From Solobacterium sp. (GTDB lineage: Bacteria; Bacillota_I; Bacilli_A; Erysipelotrichales; Erysipelotrichaceae), in contig JAFOLE010000231.1 of assembly GCA_017419465.1 (NCBI GenBank), positions 1-18,165 on the forward strand: a stretch of 18,165 nt of DNA, given 5' to 3'. The notes beneath the pieces were generated by a model that saw only the letters and a program-made list of their open reading frames with translations, made no database searches and was not told the DNA's origin. The position numbers were made by a program, and so were the translations under genes. Below, piece after piece: positions 1 to 6,951 of this stretch. The stretch's first letter is position 1; each line of letters begins with the position of its first letter.

Positions 1-114
1 GCAATTCTCGGGGGCGGTGCATATATATTTCTCGTAGTCTTCCAGATCTCTGTTCTCATCCGCTTCAAAAAGAAAACAAAAGAATTCTGTGAAATGAGTG
101 TGCAGCCGAAGTGA
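1..114 (+). CDS. C-terminal end of a membrane protein (partial)
   Basis: An open frame runs from the first base to a TGA at 112-114 and gives the last 37 residues of a protein that begins outside the window. Residues 1-20 or so are hydrophobic and glycine-rich at the start, like a final membrane helix. A basic patch (RFKKKTK) and a short polar tail follow, so the C-terminus is probably cytoplasmic by the positive-inside rule. The family cannot be named from so little sequence. No terminator hairpin is visible between this stop and the next gene. Confidence 0.55.
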   Translation, partial: AILGGGAYIFLVVFQISVLIRFKKKTKEFCEMSVQPK

Positions 115-204
115 GACAGAAAAAATACCTTCGCAAATGCAGAGGCAATCCTATCGGATATTAGAAGGCAATCACCGTATATCAGAGATGCGGGTCATTT
201 TCTT

Positions 205-233
205 TTGCGCATGCTGCAGGGGTGTCATACAAT
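205..233 (+). promoter_or_regulatory. Putative promoter of the 77-aa gene
   Basis: A TTGCGC -35-like hexamer (205-210) is followed after 17 bp by a TACAAT -10 hexamer (228-233). The -10 ends only 6 nt before the ATG at 240, so the predicted transcription start falls on or next to the start codon. The -35 matches consensus at only 3 of 6 positions. Confidence 0.4.
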
Positions 234-239
234 TGAGCC

Positions 240-473
240 ATGAAAATCAAGCCGATCGCGAAATATCATATTCAGACTTCTGAGGAAATACGGCGGATAG
301 TTGTTGCGCTTGCGGCTGAATACGACACATTTCCGTCAGAAACTGTTTCCGCGATACGTGATGAGCTGAAGGGGCTTTTTATTGCCTGGCATCAGAGCGA
401 TTCCAAGTACCAGGAAAATCCTGATGCGACTATAAGAAGGATGCTGCGTTTGAGTGATGCTGCAGGAGAATGA
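240..473 (+). CDS. Small hypothetical protein, 77 aa
   Basis: I do not recognise this protein. It is 77 residues, predicted soluble and mostly helical. A basic N-terminus (MKIKPIAKYH) precedes a helix-like segment (SEEIRRIVVALAAEYDTF), then a second helical part with an aromatic patch (LKGLFIAWHQ) and a charged C-terminus (ATIRRMLRLSDAAGE). It has no signal peptide, membrane segment or cysteine motif. Support for a real gene comes from its surroundings: a plausible promoter directly upstream and a clear intrinsic terminator 15 nt after the stop make it a single-gene unit. No well-placed Shine-Dalgarno is present. The nearest candidate (AGGGG at about 218) lies some 15 nt or more from the ATG, so translation may be leaderless. 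Confidence 0.55.
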   Translation: MKIKPIAKYHIQTSEEIRRIVVALAAEYDTFPSETVSAIRDELKGLFIAWHQSDSKYQENPDATIRRMLRLSDAAGE

Positions 474-487
474 AAATTTCATGTATT

Positions 488-520
488 TGCGGGTCAAAAT
501 GACCCGCACATTTTGCTTTT
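488..520 (+). terminator. Intrinsic terminator of the 77-aa gene
   Basis: Perfect 9-bp arms, TGCGGGTCA (488-496) and TGACCCGCA (500-508), enclose a 3-nt AAA loop. A T-rich tract (509-520) follows. It lies 15 nt after the stop of the small gene. Confidence 0.8.
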
Positions 521-769
521 CAAGTACTGTGTTGGTAACATAATTGTGTGAGTGAAGAGGCAATGAATCTCACGGAATATCAGAATGTAGAATTAAACAA
601 AACGCTTAGCTAAAAGGATAGCCAAACACACAGAGAGGTTAAACAAAACAGTGCTTTGCTTGTATGGTTATGTTAATGTACACAACAAAATGAACATAAC
701 TACGATTAAGGCTTAATAATAATGTTTTATATAAGTATTAGTTATGTTTAGAAAAAGGAAGAGATAGGG
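521..769. other. AT-rich gene-free stretch with short repeats
   Basis: No convincing coding frame or known RNA was recognised here. The stretch is clearly more AT-rich than the flanking genes. It contains the octamer AACATAAC or its complement at 667-674 (inverse), 693-700 and 741-748 (inverse), plus a near copy at 536-543. An 11-bp direct repeat, TTAAACAAAAC, occurs at 593-603 and 639-649. The 667-674/693-700 pair forms an inverted repeat. It lies between two terminators and could hold a small RNA or regulator sites, but this is inference only. Confidence 0.4.
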
Positions 770-797
770 AACGGGAATGAACACTCCCGTTTTCTTT
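770..797 (+). terminator. Intrinsic terminator with no gene before it
   Basis: AACGGGA (770-776) pairs with TCCCGTT (785-791) across an 8-nt loop, followed by a T-rich tract to 797. The nearest upstream gene already has its own terminator at 488-520. This one therefore ends either a read-through transcript or an unannotated short transcript from 521-769. Confidence 0.6.
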
Positions 798-827
798 ATG
801 TGACAAGTGCGCAGAATACGTAAAATT

Positions 828-838
828 TATAATATAAT
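828..838 (+). promoter_or_regulatory. Two overlapping TATAAT -10 candidates upstream of the STAS gene
   Basis: TATAAT occurs at 828-833 and again at 833-838, about 75 nt before the STAS start codon. A -35-like GTGACA (800-805) is present but badly spaced (22 or 27 bp), so only the -10 is convincing. Confidence 0.35.
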
Positions 839-911
839 TTCTATTGACCATTGCCGTGCAGTTAATAACTGTACAGTGTGTTCATGCGAAAATCTGACAG
901 GAGGTTTTGGA

Positions 912-1214
912 ATGCTGGAAGAAAAACGCGATAACGGAACACTTACGATTATGCTGCCCGAGCGGATTGATGCAACCTGCGCCAGAGAAGTGGAAACAGA
1001 AATTGACGAAATCTGCGGAAAGGAACCGTTTGACCGCCTGATTCTCGACGCGGATCGTCTTGAATATACGTCAAGCGCAGGGTTGCGGATTATTATCAAG
1101 CTTGTAAAGATGCTGAAGAATGTTTCGGTAATCAATGTCATTCCGGAAGTCTATGAAATATTCAGGGTTTCCGGATTTACAAATCTGCTTGAAGTCACAC
1201 GGAAAAACAGCTGA
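912..1214 (+). CDS. STAS-domain protein (anti-sigma factor antagonist-like)
   Basis: A 100-residue single-domain STAS protein. Such proteins bind partner switch kinases or other regulators in the cytoplasm and are often controlled by serine phosphorylation. The sequence shows the usual beta strand at the start (NGTLTIMLPERIDA), then the conserved loop LEYTSSAGLRIIIK near residues 53-66. The serine pair there is where SpoIIAA/RsbV-type proteins are phosphorylated. The C-terminal part (VSGFTNLLEV) also fits. I chose the ATG at 912 because AGGAGG lies about 7 nt upstream. A longer in-frame start at 807 has no ribosome site. No anti-sigma kinase or sigma factor is encoded nearby, so this is an orphan and its partner is unknown. 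The mscS gene follows 72 nt later and could be co-transcribed. Confidence 0.85.
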   Translation: MLEEKRDNGTLTIMLPERIDATCAREVETEIDEICGKEPFDRLILDADRLEYTSSAGLRIIIKLVKMLKNVSVINVIPEVYEIFRVSGFTNLLEVTRKNS

Positions 1215-1286
1215 GCTGTACGTGGCTGATTATATATTGCCAACACCCGATTATTAACAGCACAACGAGGGAGTCTTCAGAAGTTT

Positions 1287-2111
1287 ATGGATGATCTGAT
1301 TCAGGTGAGCCGAACATCACTGATTATCAGTGCGGCGATTATTGTCGCCTATTTTGTGCTTGCTCATCTGATCGGCGTTGTTCATAATCAGATGATCAAA
1401 AAGCATCGCTCATCTCCTACATTTTCAAGACAGGAAAGCATTCTCCTTGCGACGGTAAGGGTAAGCCGGTTTATCCTGGCGGTCATTGCCATTGCACTGA
1501 TCATGCATATCAACGGAATCAAACTGACGACACTTGCGGCATTCCTGAGTATCATCAGTGCGATCATCGGTCTTGCCATTCAGGAACTGCTGAAGGACGT
1601 TGTGAATGGAATGCATCTGGCTCACGATGACTACTTTGCGGTAGGAGATACGATTATCTACAAAAATCATGTCGGACTTGTGACCGAGATGAATCAGCGT
1701 ACGGTAAAGCTTATCGATATTGATACGAAGGATATCGTTGTTATTTCAAACCGCAACATCGACGATATTGTCCGCCGCAGCAAGCTGACGGATATCAATC
1801 TGCAGCTCTCCTATGAAGATGACCACAAGAAGGTCAATCAGATCCTGCGTGAGATCTGCGACCGGATCCGTGATATTCCGGGTATTGATGACTGTGTATA
1901 TAAAGGAGTGCATGATTTCAGGGATCACGGTGTCATCTATAAGATCCGTTTCTTCTGTGAACCGAGTGTCATGCCGGAACTCAGGCGTGCAGCGCTCCGC
2001 GTCATTCAGGATGATCTGAAAGCAGCAGGAATCCGGATTCCGTATCCGCAGCTGGATATTCATCCGAAGGAACCCGCAAAAATCGAAATCAGACAGCCGG
2101 CAGATCAGTGA
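1287..2111 (+). CDS. MscS-family mechanosensitive ion channel
   Basis: A 274-residue protein of the small-conductance mechanosensitive channel family, which opens under membrane tension and releases solutes during hypo-osmotic shock. Three membrane helices are visible at about residues 11-30, 58-77 and 81-97. The third, alanine/glycine-rich helix leads into the conserved pore-to-cytoplasm junction (IGLAIQELLKDVVNGMHL). The beta domain follows with FAVGDTIIY and GLVTEMNQRTVKLID, then the alpha/beta vestibule. The length is typical of short MscS proteins such as E. coli MscS. The ribosome site is weak: GAGGGAG at about 1267-1273 is somewhat far from the ATG. The stop codon lies inside the terminator hairpin. 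Confidence 0.92.
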   Translation: MDDLIQVSRTSLIISAAIIVAYFVLAHLIGVVHNQMIKKHRSSPTFSRQESILLATVRVSRFILAVIAIALIMHINGIKLTTLAAFLSIISAIIGLAIQELLKDVVNGMHLAHDDYFAVGDTIIYKNHVGLVTEMNQRTVKLIDIDTKDIVVISNRNIDDIVRRSKLTDINLQLSYEDDHKKVNQILREICDRIRDIPGIDDCVYKGVHDFRDHGVIYKIRFFCEPSVMPELRRAALRVIQDDLKAAGIRIPYPQLDIHPKEPAKIEIRQPADQ

Positions 2112-2130
2112 TCTGCCGCTGTTTTCTTTC
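2098..2130 (+). terminator. Terminator overlapping the mscS stop codon
   Basis: CGGCAGATCA (2098-2107) and TGATCTGCCG (2109-2118) are perfect complementary arms around one central G, giving about an 8-bp stem with a 5-nt loop. A T-rich tract follows to 2130. The mscS TGA (2109-2111) sits in the hairpin. Confidence 0.8.
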
Positions 2131-2172
2131 CCGAAGAATTCTCGTCAATCCGGGAAAACAGCCCTGGTACTG

Positions 2173-2181
2173 TGCTATGAT
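2173..2181 (+). promoter_or_regulatory. Putative extended -10 promoter for nrdG
   Basis: TGCTATGAT (2173-2181) is an extended -10 element (TGn plus TATGAT), 25 nt before the nrdG ATG. It lies just after the mscS terminator. No good -35 is present, which an extended -10 can tolerate. Confidence 0.45.
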
Positions 2182-2206
2182 TTTTCCTGTCAGGAAGGTA
2201 TCTTCA

Positions 2207-2728
2207 ATGTATTACGGAACGATTAAGAAATATGATATTGCGGACGGAGAGGGTGTACGTGTCACTCTGTTTGTCAGCGGCTGTACAAATCACTGTAAAG
2301 GCTGCTTTCAGCCGCAGACGTGGGATTTCAAATACGGCACGCCGTATACGGAAGACACCGAACAGGAACTGATCGATTCGCTTCGGGATCCGAATATTTC
2401 CGGACTGACACTGCTTGGCGGGGAACCGTTCGAGGTGGAAAATCAGCACGTTCTTGTCGGATTGCTTCGGCGGGTGCGTCGTGAACTGCCGGAAAAGACG
2501 GTCTGGTCCTATACCGGATTCGTCTACGACCGTGATCTTGTGCCGGGCGGGAAGCGGTATTGTGCTGTTACCGATGAGATGCTTTCCTATATTGATGTTT
2601 TAGTAGACGGTCCGTTTATTGAAGAACAGAAAGATATCCGTCTTACATTCCGCGGATCCGCAAATCAGCGCGTTCTGGATCTGAAGGAGACACGGCGGAC
2701 CGGATCGATTGTTAAGTATATTGACTGA
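2207..2728 (+). CDS. nrdG: Anaerobic ribonucleoside-triphosphate reductase activating protein (radical SAM)
   Basis: A 173-residue radical SAM activase that uses a 4Fe-4S cluster and S-adenosylmethionine to make the glycyl radical on the anaerobic class III reductase NrdD. The cluster cysteines are C26, C30 and C33 (CTNHCKGC, the CxxxCxxC signature). The SAM-contact motif GGEP is at residues 71-74, and the N-terminal YDIADGEGVR is typical of NrdG. I chose the ATG at 2207 because AGGAAGG lies 8 nt upstream (2192-2198) and this gives the normal family length. The longer frame from 2108 would start inside the previous terminator. The partner nrdD is not in this window, whereas the two usually sit together. 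The next gene starts 9 nt after the stop, so they form an operon. Confidence 0.9.
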   Translation: MYYGTIKKYDIADGEGVRVTLFVSGCTNHCKGCFQPQTWDFKYGTPYTEDTEQELIDSLRDPNISGLTLLGGEPFEVENQHVLVGLLRRVRRELPEKTVWSYTGFVYDRDLVPGGKRYCAVTDEMLSYIDVLVDGPFIEEQKDIRLTFRGSANQRVLDLKETRRTGSIVKYID

Positions 2729-2737
2729 GGAGAGGCC

Positions 2738-3814
2738 ATGGACGCGATTCCTGCAGATCTTGAAACACTGGTATTTGAAAAGAGCCGGATCAATGAAGCC
2801 AGACTGGAGAAGTTCGGCTTTTTGAAATCAGCGGATGGATTTCATATTTCCATCCCGTTTCATGATGATGAATTCCGGGCGGAAATCGAAGTTCATAAAG
2901 ATGGATCTGTTCATGGAACCGTAATCGAAACCGAAATGGAAGAGGAATATCTTCCGCTTCGCGTAGCGTCGCAGACCAGTGCATTCGTCAGCACAATTCG
3001 CCAGGAATACTATGATCTTCTCTGCACGATCCGTGAGGAGGCATTTGATGATCAGCTGTTCGTGAGTGCGCAGGCAAATCGTCTTGCGGATATGATCCTC
3101 ACACAGTGGAATGATACCTTTGATCATCCGTTTGAAAAGTCCAAGGAGTCTGTTGTGTTCCGGGTCCCGGGAAGCCAACGCTGGTACGGACTTGTCATGC
3201 GCGTGGAGCGGAACCGGATCTGCGGCGGGGATGACACCGGTCTTGTGGAAGTGATGAATCTGAAGGCGGAAGATGCCGAGCAGGAGAAACTGATCTGCGA
3301 AACCGGTATCTATCCGGCATGGCATATGAATAAAAAGAAATGGATCTCCGTTCTGCTGGATGACACCCTGAAGGACGAGCGCATCTTTTCCCTGATCCGT
3401 ACGAGCAGAAAACTGGTTTCGGGCAATGCGGTTCAGAAGGCCTCTAATGAATGGATCGTCCCGGCAAATCCGAACTATTTCAATCTGTATTCCTATCTGC
3501 GCATGAATTCGGTTCGTGACTGGTCACAGCCGGTCAACGCAAAACCTGGCGATATCGTATATATCTATTCTTCCGCACCGGATTCTGCAATTGTGTTCAA
3601 AACGATCGTCGTGGAATCGGATCTTCCCAATCCGTACTATCCGGCTTCATCCAAGCGGAAAAAATCCATGCGGCTCAAGGTCGTAAAACGTTATCCGAAG
3701 GAACTGCTTACGATGAAGGTGCTGCGTACCTTCGGTGTACGCTCCATGCAGGGCAGCAAGCGCGTACCGCTGGAATTGAAAAAAGTGATCGACAGTCTTG
3801 CGGATATTGACTGA
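2738..3814 (+). CDS. YjbR/MmcQ-family protein with C-terminal EVE/PUA-like domain
   Basis: A 358-residue protein with two parts. Residues about 10-228 resemble the YjbR/MmcQ group (CyaY-like fold, often called DNA-binding, function poorly known). The clearest signature is GIYPAWHMNKKKWISVLLDD at 190-209. Residues about 237-350 look like an EVE/PUA-type module: EWIVPANPNYFNLYSY, then KPGDIVYIYSSAPDSAIVFKT near 269-289, and a closing FGVRSMQGSKRVP (332-344). Domains of that fold bind modified bases in RNA or DNA, so a nucleic-acid role is an inference, not shown. It is translated from an AGGAGA site 9 nt after nrdG and ends at a bidirectional terminator. The family names rest on motif recall. 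Confidence 0.75.
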   Translation: MDAIPADLETLVFEKSRINEARLEKFGFLKSADGFHISIPFHDDEFRAEIEVHKDGSVHGTVIETEMEEEYLPLRVASQTSAFVSTIRQEYYDLLCTIREEAFDDQLFVSAQANRLADMILTQWNDTFDHPFEKSKESVVFRVPGSQRWYGLVMRVERNRICGGDDTGLVEVMNLKAEDAEQEKLICETGIYPAWHMNKKKWISVLLDDTLKDERIFSLIRTSRKLVSGNAVQKASNEWIVPANPNYFNLYSYLRMNSVRDWSQPVNAKPGDIVYIYSSAPDSAIVFKTIVVESDLPNPYYPASSKRKKSMRLKVVKRYPKELLTMKVLRTFGVRSMQGSKRVPLELKKVIDSLADID

Positions 3815-3825
3815 ATATGACAAAG

Positions 3826-3885
3826 AAAAAACGCTTCCGAAAGGGTTCTGTACAGTGAATACAGGATACCGGGGAAGCGTTTTTT
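3826..3885. terminator. Bidirectional terminator between convergent genes
   Basis: A-tract plus CGCTTCC (3826-3838) pairs with GGAAGCG plus T-tract (3873-3885). With runs of A on one side and T on the other, it can stop transcription from both the YjbR-EVE gene (+) and the UPF0371 gene (-). The interior also holds a small CTGTA/TACAG stem. Confidence 0.75.
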
Positions 3886-3894
3886 AAAGTTTTG

Positions 3895-5382
3895 TTATTT
3901 ACGGTGATAGAGCTTTTTCTGCTGGTATATCGGATCGAAGGTGACATTGATGCCGAGCTTGCGGTACATGTTTGCGTCTTCAGCCGGGAGAATAACCGTA
4001 CTGTGCGCTTCGGATCCGTAGAGATTCGGCAGCTGCTTCATCGCGAGCGCGCATGTCTCATTGGTCTTGGCGACAATACTGAGGGCGATGAGAAGTTCGT
4101 CGGTATGGAGACGCGGATTGTGATTTCCGAGATTCTTGACTTTCAGATCCTGGATCGGCTTGACGAATGCCGGCTCGATCAGATGCTTGTTTTTCGCGAT
4201 ACCCGCAAGTGCCTTGATCGCATTGATGATTGCGGCAGAACTCGGGCCGAAGAGGCTGGAGGTCTTTCCGGTGATAATCTTTCCGTTGGGAAGCTCGATT
4301 GCCATTGCCGGCGCACCGGTTTCCGCTGCCTTTTTCCGGGCAACTCCGACACATACTCTGTCATCCGGAGTAACGTCGGCCTTGTTCATGAGGACCTTGA
4401 TCTTCTCGACGCTTTCCTCACTGACTTCTTCGTGGAATGCATCGACCAGTGTCTTGTAGTAACGGCGGATGATTTCCTGCTTGGAAGCTTCCTTGGCTGC
4501 TTCATCATCAACGATGCAGTAGCCGAGCATGTTGACGCCCATGTCGGTCGGTGACTTGTACGGACTCTCATTCTGAATGGCCTCAAAGAGACGGTTCAGA
4601 ACAGGGAAGATTTCAACGTCACGGTTGTAGTTGACGGCCGGAATGCCATACGCTTCAAGATGGAACGGGTCGATCATGTTTACGTCGTTGAGATCCGCTG
4701 TTGCGGCCTCATAGGCGAGGTTGACCGGATGGTTGAGCGGGAGATTCCAGACCGGGAATGTCTCGAACTTAGCATAACCGGATTTGATTCCCTTGCGGCT
4801 GTCGTTATAGAGCTGCGAAATGCAGGTGGCCATTTTTCCGGATCCGGGACCCGGGGCAGTTACGACAACCAGCTGGCGGCTGGTCTTGATATGATCATTT
4901 TTTCCGAGTCCTTCCGGGCTGACGATGAAGTCCACATCGGTCGGATAGCCGGGAATCGGATAGTGAAGATAGGACCGGATACCGTCTGCCTTGAGCTGAC
5001 GGCGGAACTGATCTGCCGCAGGCTGATGTGCATATTGGGTGATGACAACGGATCCGACATAGAGATCCAGCGCCTTCAGTGCATCGACGATGCGAAGCAG
5101 TTCCTGATCGTAGGAAATACCGGTATCACCGCGCAGTTTGGAATGCTCGATATTGTTGGCGTTGATGCATATGATCAGTTCTACCTTATCTTTGAGCTCG
5201 GTAAGAAGTTTGATCTTGTTATTCGGCTCATAACCGGGGAGAACACGTGCGGCGTGGAAGTCTTCAAACATCTTTCCGCCGAATTCGAGATACAGTTTTC
5301 CGTCGAACATCTGAATGCGTTCCAGAATTTTGTCTCGCTGCAACTGAAGGTACTGTTTGGAATCAAATGCAATCGCTGTCAT
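3895..5382 (-). CDS. UPF0371 / DUF1846 family protein
   Basis: A 495-residue cytoplasmic protein of the DUF1846 (UPF0371) family, widespread in Bacillota and Actinobacteria; members have solved structures but no firmly assigned reaction. Full family length is present. Recognisable stretches are the N-terminal YLEFGGKMFEDFHAARVLPG (31-50), VELIICINANNIEHSK (67-82), a glycine-rich, P-loop-like APGPGSGKMATC (176-187), and NLPLNHPVNLAYEAATADLND in the middle. The glycine-rich loop suggests nucleotide or phosphate binding, which is an inference. The start has GAGGAAA a few nt upstream on the minus strand. A TGATATACT extended -10 sits at 5408-5416. It is a single gene, ending at a shared terminator. 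Confidence 0.88.
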   Translation of the reverse strand: MTAIAFDSKQYLQLQRDKILERIQMFDGKLYLEFGGKMFEDFHAARVLPGYEPNNKIKLLTELKDKVELIICINANNIEHSKLRGDTGISYDQELLRIVDALKALDLYVGSVVITQYAHQPAADQFRRQLKADGIRSYLHYPIPGYPTDVDFIVSPEGLGKNDHIKTSRQLVVVTAPGPGSGKMATCISQLYNDSRKGIKSGYAKFETFPVWNLPLNHPVNLAYEAATADLNDVNMIDPFHLEAYGIPAVNYNRDVEIFPVLNRLFEAIQNESPYKSPTDMGVNMLGYCIVDDEAAKEASKQEIIRRYYKTLVDAFHEEVSEESVEKIKVLMNKADVTPDDRVCVGVARKKAAETGAPAMAIELPNGKIITGKTSSLFGPSSAAIINAIKALAGIAKNKHLIEPAFVKPIQDLKVKNLGNHNPRLHTDELLIALSIVAKTNETCALAMKQLPNLYGSEAHSTVILPAEDANMYRKLGINVTFDPIYQQKKLYHRK

Positions 5383-5407
5383 AGGAGTTTCCTCTTTTCC
5401 ATCCGAT

Positions 5408-5416
5408 AGTATATCA
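5408..5416 (-). promoter_or_regulatory. Extended -10 promoter of the UPF0371 gene
   Basis: On the minus strand the bases read TGATATACT, an extended -10 (TGn plus TATACT), about 25 nt before the start codon. No strong -35 was found. Confidence 0.45.
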
Positions 5417-5488
5417 AATAAATCCGCTGTTCATGCGGGAAATAATATGTTCTGCAAAAAACATGAAATCAGGCGGACGGAAAAAGTA

Positions 5489-5517
5489 CTGCAAGGGACT
5501 GCGAATGGACTTATAAT
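5489..5517 (+). promoter_or_regulatory. Putative promoter of the sensor kinase gene
   Basis: A perfect TATAAT -10 (5512-5517) lies 17 bp after a poor -35 (CTGCAA, 5489-5494), 30 nt before the ATG at 5548. Confidence 0.45.
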
Positions 5518-5547
5518 TGAACTTACCCCTTAAACGAAGGAGACAAC

Positions 5548-6951
5548 ATGACAGGATTTACCTTACATCCATTTGAAACATCAATCTGTCTCTGGGCACT
5601 CGTATTCAGTCTTCTTACATGTCTGATCATGCTGCTGATGCGGAAGGTACTGCTCAGAAACTGTATCTTATTTTTCTTCTGGTTCATGGTCAACGCAGTA
5701 TTCCAGGTGCTTGAAATCACTGCGCTCGGCAGGGAAGATGTGCTTGCCTACCGCAGCCTGATCCAGATTGTATATATGGTCAATACCTTTGTGATCGTAC
5801 TTGGCATCGGTGCCGGTATTCAGCGCGGATTCGGAAACATATTCCGCTTTTCCAAACAGGAATGGATTTATATCGGCGTCAACGGTCTTGCTGTATTTGC
5901 GGTACTCAGTTCGCTGATCATGATCGGGGAACTTGGACCGGAAGGGTTCGGAACACGCCTGATGATTTTCCTTGCCGCGTTTGGCGTCATTGCGTTCCTC
6001 GCGGCGCTTGCAGCTGACCTGACCGTCTTTTCGCCGCTGCATCGCCGTCTTCGGAGATCGTCACCGCGCATGATCTATGTGTTCTGTGCGGCGCTGTTTC
6101 CCGCATGCATGCTGGTGCCGGCGATATTCGGACTTCATTATGCCGGACCGGTGTACACCGTCATGATGATGGTGTACCTGATTCTGTATATGCTTGGACG
6201 CATGTCACGCCGCGGAACAGTTCCGGCAGCCGAGACACTTCCGGATGTGATCTCCAGTGCGGCAGAGAAAAGCGCCGTCTCCCTTGAACAGGGAAAACCG
6301 CGCATCCGCATCGTGAAGGAATATGTGAAAACAGATGATGCTTCACTGCTGGCGCAGAACCCGCATTTTGTATGCAATGCACTGAATACGATTTCCTATC
6401 AGATCGATCATAATCCTGCAGGTGCGCAGAAGGCGGTAAACGCCCTAGGAGATTACATGCAGGGAAAATATACCGGGCTTAAGGCAGATCATATGGTTCC
6501 GTTTGAGTCCGAAATCAAAACGGTGAACAGTTACCTTGAACTGCAGAAGATGCGGTATGAAGATCAGCTCAATGTGGTGACAGATTACAAGGCGAACGGA
6601 TTCTTTGTTCCGGCATTATCGCTTGTGACGGTTCTTGAACATATTGTCACCAATATCCTGCAGCGCCGTGCAGAAGGCGGACTGGTACGGATCGAAACCG
6701 CAAATGAAACCGATTCGGATGTGATCCGGATCATCTGTGATGATGACATCAATGATGAGGATTCCCTGAAACATATCTGTTCGGCATTTCCGTTATTAAA
6801 AACCGTCAGGGAGCGCCTTGACCGCTTCTGCGGCGGTACGTTTGAGGCAGTCCGTGACGGTTCGAGATCGGTGTTCCTCATCCGGATTCCGATCCGGCAG
6901 GAGGATGAAGACTCAGCGGCGTCTGCGCCGTCCGCGGCGGATCCGGTTTAA
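5548..6951 (+). CDS. 7-TM LytS/YesM-like sensor histidine kinase with degenerate ATPase motifs
   Basis: A 467-residue membrane protein. About seven hydrophobic helices fill residues 13-218, followed by a linker and a His_kinase-type domain. The phospho-acceptor region is recognisable: LLAQNPHFVCNALNTI (267-282), with H273 matching the conserved His of LytS/YesM kinases. The ATP-binding half is eroded. The N-box, normally like LVENAIKHG, reads VLEHIVTNI (362-370). The DxGxG box reads CDDDINDED (397-405), and the G2 box preceding VRERL (420-424) has lost its glycines. It may therefore be a pseudokinase or a very divergent kinase. An 18-residue acidic/Ala-rich tail (450-467) follows the normal domain end. 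AAGGAGA precedes the ATG. No response regulator gene is adjacent. Its 3' end overlaps the convergent mocR by 39 bp. Confidence 0.8.
   Translation: MTGFTLHPFETSICLWALVFSLLTCLIMLLMRKVLLRNCILFFFWFMVNAVFQVLEITALGREDVLAYRSLIQIVYMVNTFVIVLGIGAGIQRGFGNIFRFSKQEWIYIGVNGLAVFAVLSSLIMIGELGPEGFGTRLMIFLAAFGVIAFLAALAADLTVFSPLHRRLRRSSPRMIYVFCAALFPACMLVPAIFGLHYAGPVYTVMMMVYLILYMLGRMSRRGTVPAAETLPDVISSAAEKSAVSLEQGKPRIRIVKEYVKTDDASLLAQNPHFVCNALNTISYQIDHNPAGAQKAVNALGDYMQGKYTGLKADHMVPFESEIKTVNSYLELQKMRYEDQLNVVTDYKANGFFVPALSLVTVLEHIVTNILQRRAEGGLVRIETANETDSDVIRIICDDDINDEDSLKHICSAFPLLKTVRERLDRFCGGTFEAVRDGSRSVFLIRIPIRQEDEDSAASAPSAADPV

Noticed and set aside
98..283. 61-codon frame between the first membrane protein and the small gene
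   Set aside because: It overlaps both neighbours, has no ribosome site and no recognisable feature.
556..609. Very short frame (about 16-21 codons) in the AT-rich gap
   Set aside because: A GAAGAGG-like site precedes it, but the length is within chance and nothing else supports it.
521..769. tmRNA, 6S RNA or riboswitch in the AT-rich gap
   Set aside because: I looked for these but found no characteristic ends, tag reading frame or aptamer motif.
3892..5409. Two plus-strand frames (220 and 249 codons) opposite the UPF0371 gene
   Set aside because: They are shadows of the conserved minus-strand protein; no start signals or domains.
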